Source: Paracoccus sp. MBLB3053 | Lineage (GTDB): Bacteria; Pseudomonadota; Alphaproteobacteria; Rhodobacterales; Rhodobacteraceae | Direction of reading: 5' to 3' | Length of the DNA: 64,000 nucleotides | NCBI RefSeq assembly: GCF_031822435.1 | Contig: NZ_JAVQLW010000001.1 | Coordinates: 2,613,501-2,677,500, forward strand | Part shown: positions 1 through 8,528 of the stretch, in pieces | Position numbering within the stretch: the first letter of the stretch is position 1 | Layout: every line of letters starts with the position of its first letter | The notes under the pieces: model-generated | The model's input: only the letters and a program-made list of their open reading frames with translations | What the model was told of the DNA's origin: nothing | Database searches by the model: none | Made by a program: the position numbers and the translations under genes

Positions 1-12
1 ATGTTATTACAT
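1..12. promoter_or_regulatory. Zur-like palindrome at window edge
   Basis: The first twelve bases, ATGTTATTACAT, match the AT-rich dyad ATGTTATAACAT typical of proteobacterial Zur (and some Fur-family) operators at 11 of 12 positions. The site is cut off by the window edge, so flanking dyad bases cannot be checked. Its presence about 170-210 bases from two further such motifs suggests a Zur-controlled intergenic region, perhaps with a divergent gene to the left. Assignment is by motif resemblance only. Confidence 0.4.
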
Positions 13-170
13 ACGTCTTCTAGGGATCAGTAAGGCGGGACGCAAGCCGCATTCGCACCACCAAGCGCCGCATCCATGGGAAAACTCGGAAAACAAGTTG
101 CGACGCGGTTCTGACCGGCGCCTGCCCGATGAGCACGGCATATAGCGCTTTGGCCGAGTTCGTCGAAATG

Positions 171-222
171 CGTAATGTTATAATGTCACTTGCCGCCAAT
201 TGATAGTTATGGAATAACATCA
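171..222. promoter_or_regulatory. Pair of Zur-like operators before the zinc block
   Basis: Two AT-rich motifs stand out in GC-rich DNA. At 173-186 lies TAATGTTATAATGT, which contains the ATGTTAT half-site and also a direct repeat of TAATGT. At 206-218 lies GTTAT-GGA-ATAAC, a perfect 5+5 inverted repeat inside a looser dyad (TGAT...ATCA, 201-222). Zur operators are known as ATGTTATANTATAACAT-like palindromes. Since the downstream genes include the zinc chaperone aztD and a ZevAB-like pair, these are probable Zur sites controlling the rightward operon. No -10/-35 pair could be assigned confidently. Confidence 0.45.
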
Positions 223-243
223 CGCGCACAGCCCGACGAGTGA

Positions 244-417
244 GTGATGGTCCCGAAAGCCGCAACGATCCCCCCAGAGATCTGCCACCCGCTCAGGAAC
301 GCGGCGGCCTCAGGGGCCCTGGCGGCCGTCGTCCTTCCCGAGGCCTCGCCGGACGATGGCCCCGCGATGCTGCGCGGCAATGCACTGGCGATCGGGGCGG
401 CTTTCGCAGCCCACTGA
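244..417 (+). CDS. Short ORF of unknown function between Zur-like sites and aztD
   Basis: A 57-codon frame opens directly after an in-frame TGA, starting GTG (244) or ATG (247), and stops 25 bases before the aztD start. It contains a proline/alanine-rich middle and ends in an alanine-rich tail; there is one Cys-His pair near residue 15. There is no clear Shine-Dalgarno sequence and no recognised family. It could be a small peptide of the zinc regulon, the decayed 3' end of a transporter gene, or not coding at all. Its only support is position: it begins about 22 bases after the inverted repeat at 206-218. Confidence 0.25.
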   Translation: MMVPKAATIPPEICHPLRNAAASGALAAVVLPEASPDDGPAMLRGNALAIGAAFAAH

Positions 418-441
418 AACCACAAACAAGGAGACCACCGG

Positions 442-1674
442 ATGTTCAGGCAATTCGCGGCAAGCGGCGTGATGGCGCTGCTGCTGAGCGGCGCGGCTTA
501 CGCCGAAAGCCATGATCACGATCATGAAGGCGGGGATGTCACGATCTACCGCGTCTTCGTGGGCGATCACGACAAGGGCCAGGTCACCGCCTTTGATCTT
601 GACGAACCCGAACATCGCTGGACTTTCCAGACCAAAGGGCAGGTCAAGATCTATTCCGTGGCGGATGGCGGCGCCGTCGCCGCGGTGCAATCCGATGATG
701 ACACCGTGACGTTCATCGCCAGCGGCGTCTCGCTCCATGCCCATGGCGATCACTCCGATATCGAAACTGCCGACCCGACTGCGATCGCCGAGACGCTGAC
801 CGGCCCGCGACCCTTTCATCTCGTCGAGCACGGCGGGAAGGTCGCGATCAATTTCGACAAGGGTGGCTATGCCCAGATCATCGACGCCCATGAACTTTCC
901 GAGGGTGCGTTGAAGTTGGCACGACTTCCGCAGGCACGCGCGCATCACGGCTTTGCCGCCCGGCTGGGTGAAAACTGGGTTTCGACCGTCGCCTCGGACC
1001 AGCCGGTCCCCGAAGGCGAATCCGTACCGCGCCTGGGCCTGCAGGCCTTTGACGCCGAGGGGCAGCCGCTTGGCGATCTTGCCACCTGCACAGCAATTCA
1101 TGGCGAGGCCTTTTCGGGCGTCTATCTTGCCGCCGGCTGCAAGGAAGGCGTGCTGATCGCCACAGCAGGTTCGGGCGGCGTGGTTTTCGAGATGCTGGAA
1201 TATCCCGCCGATCTGCCAAAGGGCGAAACCACCGGCACGCTGCTTGGCTCAAGGGGCATCCAGGTCTTCCTGGGCAATTACGGTGCCAAGGGTCTTGTTG
1301 TGGTCGATCCGGTGGACGAGCCGCATTTCACCTATGTCGAGTTGCCCTTCCGCCGCGTCGATTTCGCGCTTGATCCGGTAAGGCCCTCGGACGCCTTCGT
1401 TCTGACCGAGGACGGACAGTTGCACCGCATCAACATCCTTGAGGCCCGGATCGAGGCCAGCGCCAAGGTCACGGAACCCTACAGCATGGACGGACATTGG
1501 AACGATCCGCGTCCGCGCATCGCCATGGCTGGCGCTGAGGTCGTCGTGACCGATCCGAATGCCGGTCTCCTGCGCCGGATATCAACGGCGGATCTGACCG
1601 AAACGGGCACCATCGAGATCGGCGGAAAACCCTATAACCTTGCCGTCGTCGGCGGCAGCGGCGTCGCCCACTGA
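442..1674 (+). CDS. aztD: AztD-type periplasmic zinc metallochaperone
   Basis: 410 residues. A signal peptide (residues 1-21, ending AAYA) is followed at once by a metal-binding HxHxH cluster (His24, 26, 28) and a second His group at 99, 101 and 104. The rest is repetitive beta-strand sequence consistent with a beta-propeller, with two cysteines in one blade. In Paracoccus denitrificans AztD stores periplasmic zinc and hands it to the binding protein AztC of the AztABC importer. Here the visible downstream partner is instead a peptide/nickel/opine-class importer. The ATG at 442 has AAGGAG eight bases upstream. Zur-like motifs lie further upstream. Identification rests on N-terminal His motif, length and context. 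Confidence 0.85.
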   Translation: MFRQFAASGVMALLLSGAAYAESHDHDHEGGDVTIYRVFVGDHDKGQVTAFDLDEPEHRWTFQTKGQVKIYSVADGGAVAAVQSDDDTVTFIASGVSLHAHGDHSDIETADPTAIAETLTGPRPFHLVEHGGKVAINFDKGGYAQIIDAHELSEGALKLARLPQARAHHGFAARLGENWVSTVASDQPVPEGESVPRLGLQAFDAEGQPLGDLATCTAIHGEAFSGVYLAAGCKEGVLIATAGSGGVVFEMLEYPADLPKGETTGTLLGSRGIQVFLGNYGAKGLVVVDPVDEPHFTYVELPFRRVDFALDPVRPSDAFVLTEDGQLHRINILEARIEASAKVTEPYSMDGHWNDPRPRIAMAGAEVVVTDPNAGLLRRISTADLTETGTIEIGGKPYNLAVVGGSGVAH

Positions 1675-1737
1675 CATCCGCGCAATGTCAGCCCGCCGGC
1701 ATTCCCATCCCCCTTCCCTATCCCATGAGACAGAAAC

Positions 1738-3243
1738 ATGCTCTCCAGACTACTCGCCTCTGCGGCGCTGACCGCTGCCCTGACGAGCCCCGCCCTTGCC
1801 CATGACGGAACGGTCGACGTCATCGCCCCTTTCGAGATCAAGGGGACGGATCCGGCGACCTCGGGCAATGTGTTCATCAAGATGGACCTTGCCGAAACGC
1901 TGGTGAATGCCGATGCCCAGGGCAGGCTTGTGCCCGGCCTCGCCACCGAATGGAGCCCATCCGAGGACGGGCTGGAATGGCGCTTCCTGCTGCGCGAGGG
2001 CGTGAAATTCCATGACGGCACCCCCCTCGATGCCGAGGCCGCCGCCAAGGCGCTGACCATTGCCAGCGGCAAGCCGGGCCTTCTGGAAACCGCCCCGATC
2101 ACCGAGATCGCCGCGGATGGCGAACGAACACTTGTCGTGCGCCTTTCCGAACCCTTCGCGCCGCTGCCCGCCTTCCTGTCGGAATACCGCTCGCTGATCC
2201 TTGCGCCCGCGGCATATGATGCGGCGGGCAAAGTCACGGCGCTCATCGGCACCGGCGCCTATCGCCTCACCAAACTGGCCGCGCCCCTGCGCCTTGATGC
2301 CGTGGCCTTTGCCGATTACTGGGGCGGCACGCCCGCCATCGAGAAGGCGAGCTATCAGGCGGTCGGCCGGGCCGAGACCCGCGCCCTGATGGCCGAAAGC
2401 GGCGATGCGGATTATGTCTTCAACCTCGATCCCGCCTCGCTTGCGCGGCTGAAAGGGGTCGACAGCCTTGATGTGCTGTCGGTGCCGACGCCGCGCGCCC
2501 TGCTGATCAAGGTCAATGCCGGCCATCCCGCATTGAAGGAACCCGAGGCCCGCCGTGCCCTGTCGATGGCTATCGACCGCGAGGGCCTGGCGCATGCGAT
2601 CCTGCGCTATCCAGCCGGGGCCGACCAGATGCTGCCACCCTCACTGGCCGAATGGCATTCAAAGACCGTAGCTCCACTCATCCATGACCCCGAAGGAGCC
2701 AGGAAGATCCTTGCGGATCTGGGCTGGACGCCCGGCACGGATGGCGTCCTGACCCGCGATGGCAACCGGTTCAGCCTGACCCTGCTCACCTATCCCGACC
2801 GCCCTGAACTGCCGCTGAGCGCCGCCGTTCTGCAGCAGATGTTTGCCGAGATCGGTGTCGAGGTCACGATCGACTCGACCAATTCATCGGAAGTGCCGGT
2901 GCGCCATGCAGATGGTTCGCTGGACATCGCCCTGTTTGCCCGCAACTTCGCGCTGGTTCCCGACCCGATCGGGACCTTCCTGACCGACTATGCCCCGGTC
3001 GGCGACTGGGGTGCGATGAACTGGGACAACCCCGAATTTTCCGGTATCATCAGGGATCTGGCGCATGGCAAGGGCGGCCAGGCCGAGCGCGATCGCGCCA
3101 TCGGCATCATCCAGACCGAGCTGCCCGTCATCCCCGTCGCCTGGTATCAGCAAACCGCCGCCATATCGAAGCACATCACCGGAGCGGTGCTTGACCCTTA
3201 TGAGCGCAGCATCGGCCTGAAAGACATGCGGTGGGCCGAATGA
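1738..3243 (+). CDS. ABC importer substrate-binding protein, SBP_bac_5 (peptide/nickel/opine) family
   Basis: 501 residues with a cleavable signal peptide (about 1-21, ALA before HDGT). The mature protein has the family-5 architecture: the early segment on LAETL and final target with EDGLEWRF and KFHDGTPL, and the late RRALSMAIDREGL segment, as in NikA, DppA and CntA. It should deliver a ligand to the two permeases whose genes overlap its 3' end. The gene follows aztD by 63 bases in the same direction and lies beneath Zur-like sites, so the ligand may be zinc or a zinc-metallophore complex rather than a peptide. That is inference: the specificity of this family cannot be read from sequence alone. 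Confidence 0.85.
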   Translation: MLSRLLASAALTAALTSPALAHDGTVDVIAPFEIKGTDPATSGNVFIKMDLAETLVNADAQGRLVPGLATEWSPSEDGLEWRFLLREGVKFHDGTPLDAEAAAKALTIASGKPGLLETAPITEIAADGERTLVVRLSEPFAPLPAFLSEYRSLILAPAAYDAAGKVTALIGTGAYRLTKLAAPLRLDAVAFADYWGGTPAIEKASYQAVGRAETRALMAESGDADYVFNLDPASLARLKGVDSLDVLSVPTPRALLIKVNAGHPALKEPEARRALSMAIDREGLAHAILRYPAGADQMLPPSLAEWHSKTVAPLIHDPEGARKILADLGWTPGTDGVLTRDGNRFSLTLLTYPDRPELPLSAAVLQQMFAEIGVEVTIDSTNSSEVPVRHADGSLDIALFARNFALVPDPIGTFLTDYAPVGDWGAMNWDNPEFSGIIRDLAHGKGGQAERDRAIGIIQTELPVIPVAWYQQTAAISKHITGAVLDPYERSIGLKDMRWAE

Positions 3244-4175
3244 CGAAGGCACTTGGCTATCGCGTCCTGCAGGCGCTGATGGTGGCGCTGATCGTGGGCC
3301 TGCTGACCTTCCTGATGATGGAAGCCCTGCCCGGTGACATGGCCTTCCGTATCGCCGCCCATCGCTACGGCTATGACGCGGTCAACGCCGCTGCCGCCGA
3401 GGCGGTGCGAAGCGAACTGAACCTCGACCGGCCCGCCATCGCAGCCTTCGGTCGGTGGTTCGTCGACCTCTTGCGGCTCGATTTCGGCACCTCGGTCATC
3501 TCGGGCGCACCCGTCATCGAGGAAATCCGCCACCAGCTTGGCGCCAGCCTGCAACTTGCCGGCATTGCGCTGATGCTGTCACTGCTGATCGGGCCGCCGC
3601 TGGGGCTGCTCGCGGGGCTACGCGCGGGGGGCTGGCTGGATCGCGGTCTGCTGATCGTCTCGACCGCGCTTCGATCCGTCCCGCAATTCCTGATGGGATT
3701 GATCCTGATCGTGCTCGTCTCGATTCACCTCGGCTGGCTGCCCGCGGCCGGCTATGGCAAGGCCTCGCATTTCATCCTGCCTGCGCTGACGCTGGCGCTT
3801 GGCCTTGCCGCCGCATCGGCACGGATCACGCGCGATGCCATGGCGGGGGTCACGGCAAGCCCATTCTACGCCTTTGGGCGCTGGAAGGGGCTATCCGAGC
3901 CTCAGATGCTTCGCCGTCACGGCCTGCGTCATATCGGCGTCGCGCTTGTCACCTTCCTTGGCCTGCAATTCGCCATGCTGGTCGAAGGCGTCGTGGTGAT
4001 CGAGGCGATCTTTGGCTGGCCCGGCATCGGCCATGCGCTGGTTCATGCGATCTTCGGTCGTGACGTGCCCATGGTGCAGGGCACGGCACTGCTTCTGGGG
4101 CTGGGCTTCGTCGCCCTGAACGCGCTGGTCGATCTGGCTGCGCATTGGATCGACCCGAGGGAGAGCCGGGCATGA
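3240..4175 (+). CDS. ABC importer permease, DppB/NikB type
   Basis: 311 residues with six predicted membrane segments and the BPD_transp_1 cytoplasmic loop (around FGRWKGLSEPQMLRRHGLR) that docks to the ATPase. The N-terminal TM helix and the conserved ending GIGHALVHAIFGRDVPMVQG are typical of the B-type permease of peptide/nickel importers. A GTG at 3231 would also be in frame. The ATG at 3240 is preferred because it overlaps the binding-protein stop as ATGA, a common translational coupling arrangement repeated at the next two junctions. Confidence 0.9.
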   Translation: MTKALGYRVLQALMVALIVGLLTFLMMEALPGDMAFRIAAHRYGYDAVNAAAAEAVRSELNLDRPAIAAFGRWFVDLLRLDFGTSVISGAPVIEEIRHQLGASLQLAGIALMLSLLIGPPLGLLAGLRAGGWLDRGLLIVSTALRSVPQFLMGLILIVLVSIHLGWLPAAGYGKASHFILPALTLALGLAAASARITRDAMAGVTASPFYAFGRWKGLSEPQMLRRHGLRHIGVALVTFLGLQFAMLVEGVVVIEAIFGWPGIGHALVHAIFGRDVPMVQGTALLLGLGFVALNALVDLAAHWIDPRESRA

Positions 4176-4996
4176 GCACCGTCACGACCGATATCCCGAT
4201 TGTCGCGCATCGCGGCTGGACCGTGACGCAATGGGCGGGCGCAGTTATCGTGGCGGCGATGCTCGGCTTCGCGATCCTCGCGCCGATGGTATTCCCCGCC
4301 GACCCGCTGAAGCAGAACCTGCGCCACATCCTCGGCGGGCCGGATGCCACAGCACCATTTGGCTATGACCATCTCGGGCGTTCGCTGATGGCCCGGCTGG
4401 CGTCGGCGCTGCGGCTTTCGCTGAGCATTGCAGCTGCGGCGGTCGTGAGTTCGGCGGCCCTGGGCGTTTCGGTCGGCGTGCTCGCGGCATGGCACGGCGG
4501 CTGGGTGGACCGGACCCTTAGCCTGATCGCCGACAGTTTCCTGGCGCTGCCCGGGCTCTTGATGGTGCTGATCATCCTTGCCATCGTGCCCAGCACGCCG
4601 ATTGCCTTCTGGATCGGGCTGAGCTTGATCCTGTGGATCGAGTATTTCCGGCTCAGCCGCGCCGTCGCCAGGCGACTGCTGGTCGCGCCAGGGGTGCAGG
4701 CCTCGCGACTGCTGGGCTTCGGGCCGGTTTACATCTTCCGGCGCCATCTCTGGCCCGAGCTCGCGCCGATGCTCTTGACCGTTGCGTCCTTTGGTGCGGC
4801 AACCGCCATCATGACCATTGCCGCGCTTGGCTTTGTCAGCGTCGGCATGCGCGCGCCAACGCCGGAACTCGGTCTGATGATGGTCGAGATCCTGCCCTAT
4901 TACCGCGAAGCACCCATGGCCCTTATGACCCCCGTGCTTGCCACTTTCCTGACCCTTCTGGGGCTGAACCTGATCGCCGGAGGTCGCCGCGCATGA
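4172..4996 (+). CDS. ABC importer permease, DppC/NikC type
   Basis: 274 residues, C-type partner of the preceding permease. It has a long first helix, then the segment on FGYDHLGRSLMARL characteristic of DppC/NikC proteins, further TM helices and a docking loop near RLLGFGPVYIFRRHLWPEL. The ATG at 4172 overlaps the previous stop (ATGA); a TTG at 4145 is in frame but less likely. It should form the heterodimeric membrane channel with the B-type permease. The family imports peptides, nickel complexes or opine metallophores. Confidence 0.9.
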   Translation: MSTVTTDIPIVAHRGWTVTQWAGAVIVAAMLGFAILAPMVFPADPLKQNLRHILGGPDATAPFGYDHLGRSLMARLASALRLSLSIAAAAVVSSAALGVSVGVLAAWHGGWVDRTLSLIADSFLALPGLLMVLIILAIVPSTPIAFWIGLSLILWIEYFRLSRAVARRLLVAPGVQASRLLGFGPVYIFRRHLWPELAPMLLTVASFGAATAIMTIAALGFVSVGMRAPTPELGLMMVEILPYYREAPMALMTPVLATFLTLLGLNLIAGGRRA

Positions 4997-6459
4997 GCAT
5001 TCTGCTGAAAGCCGAAAACGTGAGCGTGCATGCCGGGGCCACTTGTCTGGTCGAGCCGGTCTCGCTGGCGCTGCAGGCGGGCCGGCCCTTCACCATTCTG
5101 GGTGAAACCGGTTCGGGCAAGAGCCTGCTTGCGCAGGCCCTGATCGGCACCCTGCCGCAGGGGCTGCGGGCCAAGGGCAGGGTCGGCATCGAAGGGCACG
5201 ATCTGGATCTGTCCCAACCGGGCCTTCATCGGCCGCTTTGGGGCCGGGTGTTGGGCATCCTGCCGCAAGAGCCCTGGCTCTCGCTCGACCCGCTGATGCG
5301 GGCGCATGCCCAGGTCGCCGAAGGCCATGCCCTGGTCGGCGGCAAATCCTGGGCCGAGGCGCGCAGGGCGGCGGATCGCGATCTGGCGGAACTTGGGCTG
5401 TCGGATGCGGGCCGGCGCCGTGCCGACCAACTTTCCGGCGGAATGGCGCAACGGCTGGCATTCGCCGCCGCACGCACCGGTGGCGCCCGCATCACGATCG
5501 CGGATGAGCCGACCAAGGGCCTTGACGTGGCCCGGCGCGACGAGGTGATCGCGCTTTTGCTGCGCGAGGTGCGGGACGGCGGCGGGCTTCTGACCATCAC
5601 CCATGATCTAGAACTGGCCCGGCGGATGGGAGGCGATCTGGCCGTGGTGCTGAAGGGCCGCGTCATTGAACAGGGACCGGCAGCCGAAGTCCTGGGAAAT
5701 CCACAGCACGACTATACCCGCCGCCTGATCGCAGCCGATCCTTCGGCCTGGCCCGACGGGAAGCGCCGCCCGGCGAGCGGAGCTGCCGTCCTGACGGGCA
5801 AGGGGCTTGGCGTCTCGCGTGACGGCAGGCGGCTTTTCGAAGGGCTGGACCTGAGCCTGCATCCTGGTGAGATTGTCGGCATCTCGGGCCCCAGTGGCTG
5901 CGGAAAGTCGACGCTTGGGGATCTGCTCCTGGGACTGGCGCGACCCGATGCCGGCGTCGTCACCCGCGCAAAGGGAATTGCCCCTGCCCGTTTCCAGAAG
6001 CTGTATCAGGACCCGCCAAGCGCATTTCCGCGCCACGTCGCCCTGGGCCGGGCTCTGGAGGATCTGGTCGGGCTTCATCGCCTGGACGGCAGCCGCATCC
6101 CGCCGCTGCTTGACCGGTTGCAGCTCTCCCCGGTTCTGCTGACGCGTCGACCGACCGACGTGTCGGGGGGAGAATTGCAGCGGCTCGCGCTGCTGAGGGT
6201 GCTGCTGCTTGATCCGGTATTTCTTTTCGCCGATGAGCCGACCTCGCGGCTGGATCTGATCACGCAGGCCGAGGTGACATGGCTTCTGGCCGAAATCGCG
6301 CGGGAGACAGGGATGGCCCTTCTGATCGTCAGCCACGACACCGACCTGATCCGCAAGACCGCCGACCGCACGGTGTTTCTGGGCGGGGAGGAACGAAACC
6401 TCTCGGGGCAAGGCGTGGCGCTGGCGGGCGAATTGGGAAAAGTGACCGAGATGGCGTAG
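4993..6459 (+). CDS. Fused double ATPase of the peptide/nickel/opine ABC importer
   Basis: 488 residues carrying two complete ABC domains in one chain. Domain 1 has Walker A GETGSGKS (37-44), signature LSGGM (147-151) and Walker B ending ADEP (170-173). Domain 2 has Walker A GPSGCGKS (299-306), signature VSGGE (390-394) and Walker B ending ADEP. Related systems often use separate D and F ATPases, so this is a natural fusion giving one polypeptide with both halves. The real start is the ATG at 4993, overlapping the permease stop as ATGA; a longer upstream frame is spurious. It would energise the importer encoded at 1738-4996. Confidence 0.9.
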   Translation: MSILLKAENVSVHAGATCLVEPVSLALQAGRPFTILGETGSGKSLLAQALIGTLPQGLRAKGRVGIEGHDLDLSQPGLHRPLWGRVLGILPQEPWLSLDPLMRAHAQVAEGHALVGGKSWAEARRAADRDLAELGLSDAGRRRADQLSGGMAQRLAFAAARTGGARITIADEPTKGLDVARRDEVIALLLREVRDGGGLLTITHDLELARRMGGDLAVVLKGRVIEQGPAAEVLGNPQHDYTRRLIAADPSAWPDGKRRPASGAAVLTGKGLGVSRDGRRLFEGLDLSLHPGEIVGISGPSGCGKSTLGDLLLGLARPDAGVVTRAKGIAPARFQKLYQDPPSAFPRHVALGRALEDLVGLHRLDGSRIPPLLDRLQLSPVLLTRRPTDVSGGELQRLALLRVLLLDPVFLFADEPTSRLDLITQAEVTWLLAEIARETGMALLIVSHDTDLIRKTADRTVFLGGEERNLSGQGVALAGELGKVTEMA

Positions 6460-6569
6460 CGTTTTCCGCCTTCGCTCTCGGAAATCCTCACCGAGTCGTA
6501 TATTGACCCCATCGCGCCCAGGAGCAATGCCGGCACAACCGCAAGGACGGGCAGTCAGGATCGGGAATT

Positions 6570-7280
6570 ATGCATCTAAGCGGAAAGTCTCACGGGCGCG
6601 GCCTGAACCGCCGGTCCATTTCACCTGTCGCCGCGCTTGCTGCGGCGGTATTTCTGTCTGCCGCGGGCTCGGCCGCGGCACATCCCCATGTCTTTATCGA
6701 CGCGGATGCGGCGTTGATATTTGACAGGTCGGGCAGGCCGGAGGCGGTGCGTGTCACCTGGACCTATGACGAATTCTACAGCCTGATGATGATCGAGGAT
6801 GCCGAGCTGGATCGCGATGGGGACGGAACGCCCGATCCTGACCGGCTCAGGGCCTTTGCCGGCCAGGATGTCGACTGGGCCGCAGGCTTTCCGGGCCATA
6901 TCCTTCTGGAGCGTGACGGCAAGCCGGTCGAGCTTGCCCCGCCCCGCGCGCATCAGGCCCATTATGTTGATGGCAGGATCGTGACCTCGCATGTCCGGCC
7001 GCTGAAGAACCCGGCTGCGCTGACGGCACAAGACGCGCTCTGGCTGCGCATCTACGATCCGGAATATTTCGTGGCCTATGATACGCCGCGCAGCCCCACC
7101 ATCGAGGGTCGGCAGGATTGCAAGGTGACGCGCCGCCCACCCGATACCAGCGGACAGAGCGAGCTGCTCGCCGCGCTACAGAACCTTGATATGGAGGCCG
7201 ATTCGATCTCCATCATGAACATGCCCGATGTTGGCATCACCTTTGCCGAAGGCTTCGAGATCAAGTGCGGCGAGCGCTGA
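6570..7280 (+). CDS. DUF1007 periplasmic protein, ZevA-like
   Basis: 236 residues. A signal peptide ends about residue 37 (SAAA) and the mature protein starts HPHVFIDAD, the hallmark of DUF1007 (COG3683) proteins. An Asp-rich stretch DRDGDGTPDPD near residue 80 resembles a calcium-loop-like motif. In Haemophilus the DUF1007/NicO pair ZevA-ZevB supports zinc acquisition. Here too the gene overlaps the NicO gene that follows by 16 bases. The 110-base gap after the ABC ATPase has no evident terminator, so it may be in the same transcript. Function in zinc uptake is inferred from homologous pairs and context. Confidence 0.75.
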   Translation: MHLSGKSHGRGLNRRSISPVAALAAAVFLSAAGSAAAHPHVFIDADAALIFDRSGRPEAVRVTWTYDEFYSLMMIEDAELDRDGDGTPDPDRLRAFAGQDVDWAAGFPGHILLERDGKPVELAPPRAHQAHYVDGRIVTSHVRPLKNPAALTAQDALWLRIYDPEYFVAYDTPRSPTIEGRQDCKVTRRPPDTSGQSELLAALQNLDMEADSISIMNMPDVGITFAEGFEIKCGER

Positions 7281-8200
7281 TCCTCGCCTCGGGGCTTCTC
7301 GCGGTTCTGCTGCTCGTGATGGTCTGGCAGCATCACGCGCAGATCGTCGCCTGGGCCACGGCCATGCAGCGCGATGCGCAGAATGGCCTTGCCCGTAGCC
7401 TGCAGGCCCTGAAAGCCGGCAATCCCGGCGCCCTGGCCAAGCTCATGGGCCTTTGCCTGGCCTATGGATTCTTTCATGCCGTCGGTCCCGGCCATGGCAA
7501 GTTCCTTGTCGGGGCCTATAGCACCTCGCGTTCGGTCCCGATCGGGCGACTGGTCTTTGCGACCGTTGCATCGTCGCTGGGACAGGCGGTCACGGCGGTG
7601 GCGCTGGTTCTTGCCGGTATCAGCCTGTTTGCGTTGTCCCGCCAACAGCTGACAACGCTGGCCGAGACGACGCTGACGCAACTGAGCCTGATTTCGATCA
7701 TGCTGATCGGGGTCTGGATCGTGCTGCGCGGGGCTGCGCGGGGCACGGGTCTTGTCGCCGCCAAGCTAGCCGCAAGTCGCCACGAACCGCCGATGACGAA
7801 CCCTGGGCATCACCACCACGACCACGCCCATCTCCGATGCCCCAGCTGCGGCCATGCCCATGCGCCCTCTGCCGACGACATTGCCATGGCCTCCGGCTGG
7901 CGAGAGCTTGCATCAATGATCCTGGCAATCGCCATTCGCCCCTGCAGCGGCGCGATCCTGCTGCTGGTGCTGACCTGGCAGATGAACATCCTTGGCGCCG
8001 GTATCGCAGGTGCCTTCGCCATGGCGACGGGCACGGCCTGCCTGACCCTTCTGGTCGCCGTCATGGGCAGTTCGCTGCGCAAGGGCGCGATGGAGGGGTT
8101 TGCCCAATCCCCGGCCCTGCGGGCGGTGGGCGCCTCGCTCGAGATTGCGGCCGGCCTGGCAGTCCTCATTCTGGCGGCCGAGGGGCTCGGGCTCGTCTGA
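7265..8200 (+). CDS. NicO-family metal permease, ZevB-like
   Basis: 311 residues, six or more predicted membrane helices. The family signature HAVGPGHGK is at residues 71-79, and a cytoplasmic or periplasmic loop is very metal-rich: four consecutive His at 182-185, further His at 187, then CPSCGHAH at 192-199. NicO/RcnA-like proteins move nickel or cobalt, while ZevB homologues next to DUF1007 proteins are linked to zinc. The GTG start at 7265 overlaps the 3' end of the ZevA-like gene, implying translational coupling. Direction of transport cannot be read from the sequence. Confidence 0.8.
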   Translation: MRRALILASGLLAVLLLVMVWQHHAQIVAWATAMQRDAQNGLARSLQALKAGNPGALAKLMGLCLAYGFFHAVGPGHGKFLVGAYSTSRSVPIGRLVFATVASSLGQAVTAVALVLAGISLFALSRQQLTTLAETTLTQLSLISIMLIGVWIVLRGAARGTGLVAAKLAASRHEPPMTNPGHHHHDHAHLRCPSCGHAHAPSADDIAMASGWRELASMILAIAIRPCSGAILLLVLTWQMNILGAGIAGAFAMATGTACLTLLVAVMGSSLRKGAMEGFAQSPALRAVGASLEIAAGLAVLILAAEGLGLV

Positions 8201-8528
8201 CACACGACCGAGTTGCCCCCCGGGCATCCATGGCGCACGCGCAAATTGGCCCCGGCCCCAGCATCGCCATGACACCTGGCCTGGTCGGGAATTGTTCCGA
8301 TCTGTCCCCGAGCTTTCGACTGCCAAAACCAAGTCCGATAGCATCGGTCAAAAGGATCTACCCTCGCCAACACGTGGCCTGGGCCGAGTTGCATCCCGCA
8401 AGGCGAAGTTCGAAGAAATCAATCGCGCGGCAATGATCGACCGGGGGCGGATTGGCGCATTTGTGCCATCCAGATGCGACCGGGATGCTTGATCGCGTGC
8501 GACCCGCGAACTGCTGGGCGCTTCGCAT
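8201..8528. other. Gap without recognisable gene
   Basis: About 330 bases between the NicO gene and the tRNA-Val terminator. A short open continuation is present on the plus strand to about 8492 but has no start signal or recognisable domain. No terminator with a clear T-run was found after the NicO gene. I see nothing supportable here. Confidence 0.5.

Noticed and set aside
1738..6459. Firm naming of the importer as CntABCDF or NikABCDE
   Set aside because: Family-5 importers cannot be told apart by eye, and no metallophore synthesis or nickel enzyme genes are visible.
8201..8492. Plus-strand frame after the NicO gene as a gene fragment
   Set aside because: No start, no recognisable domain and no conservation evidence available.
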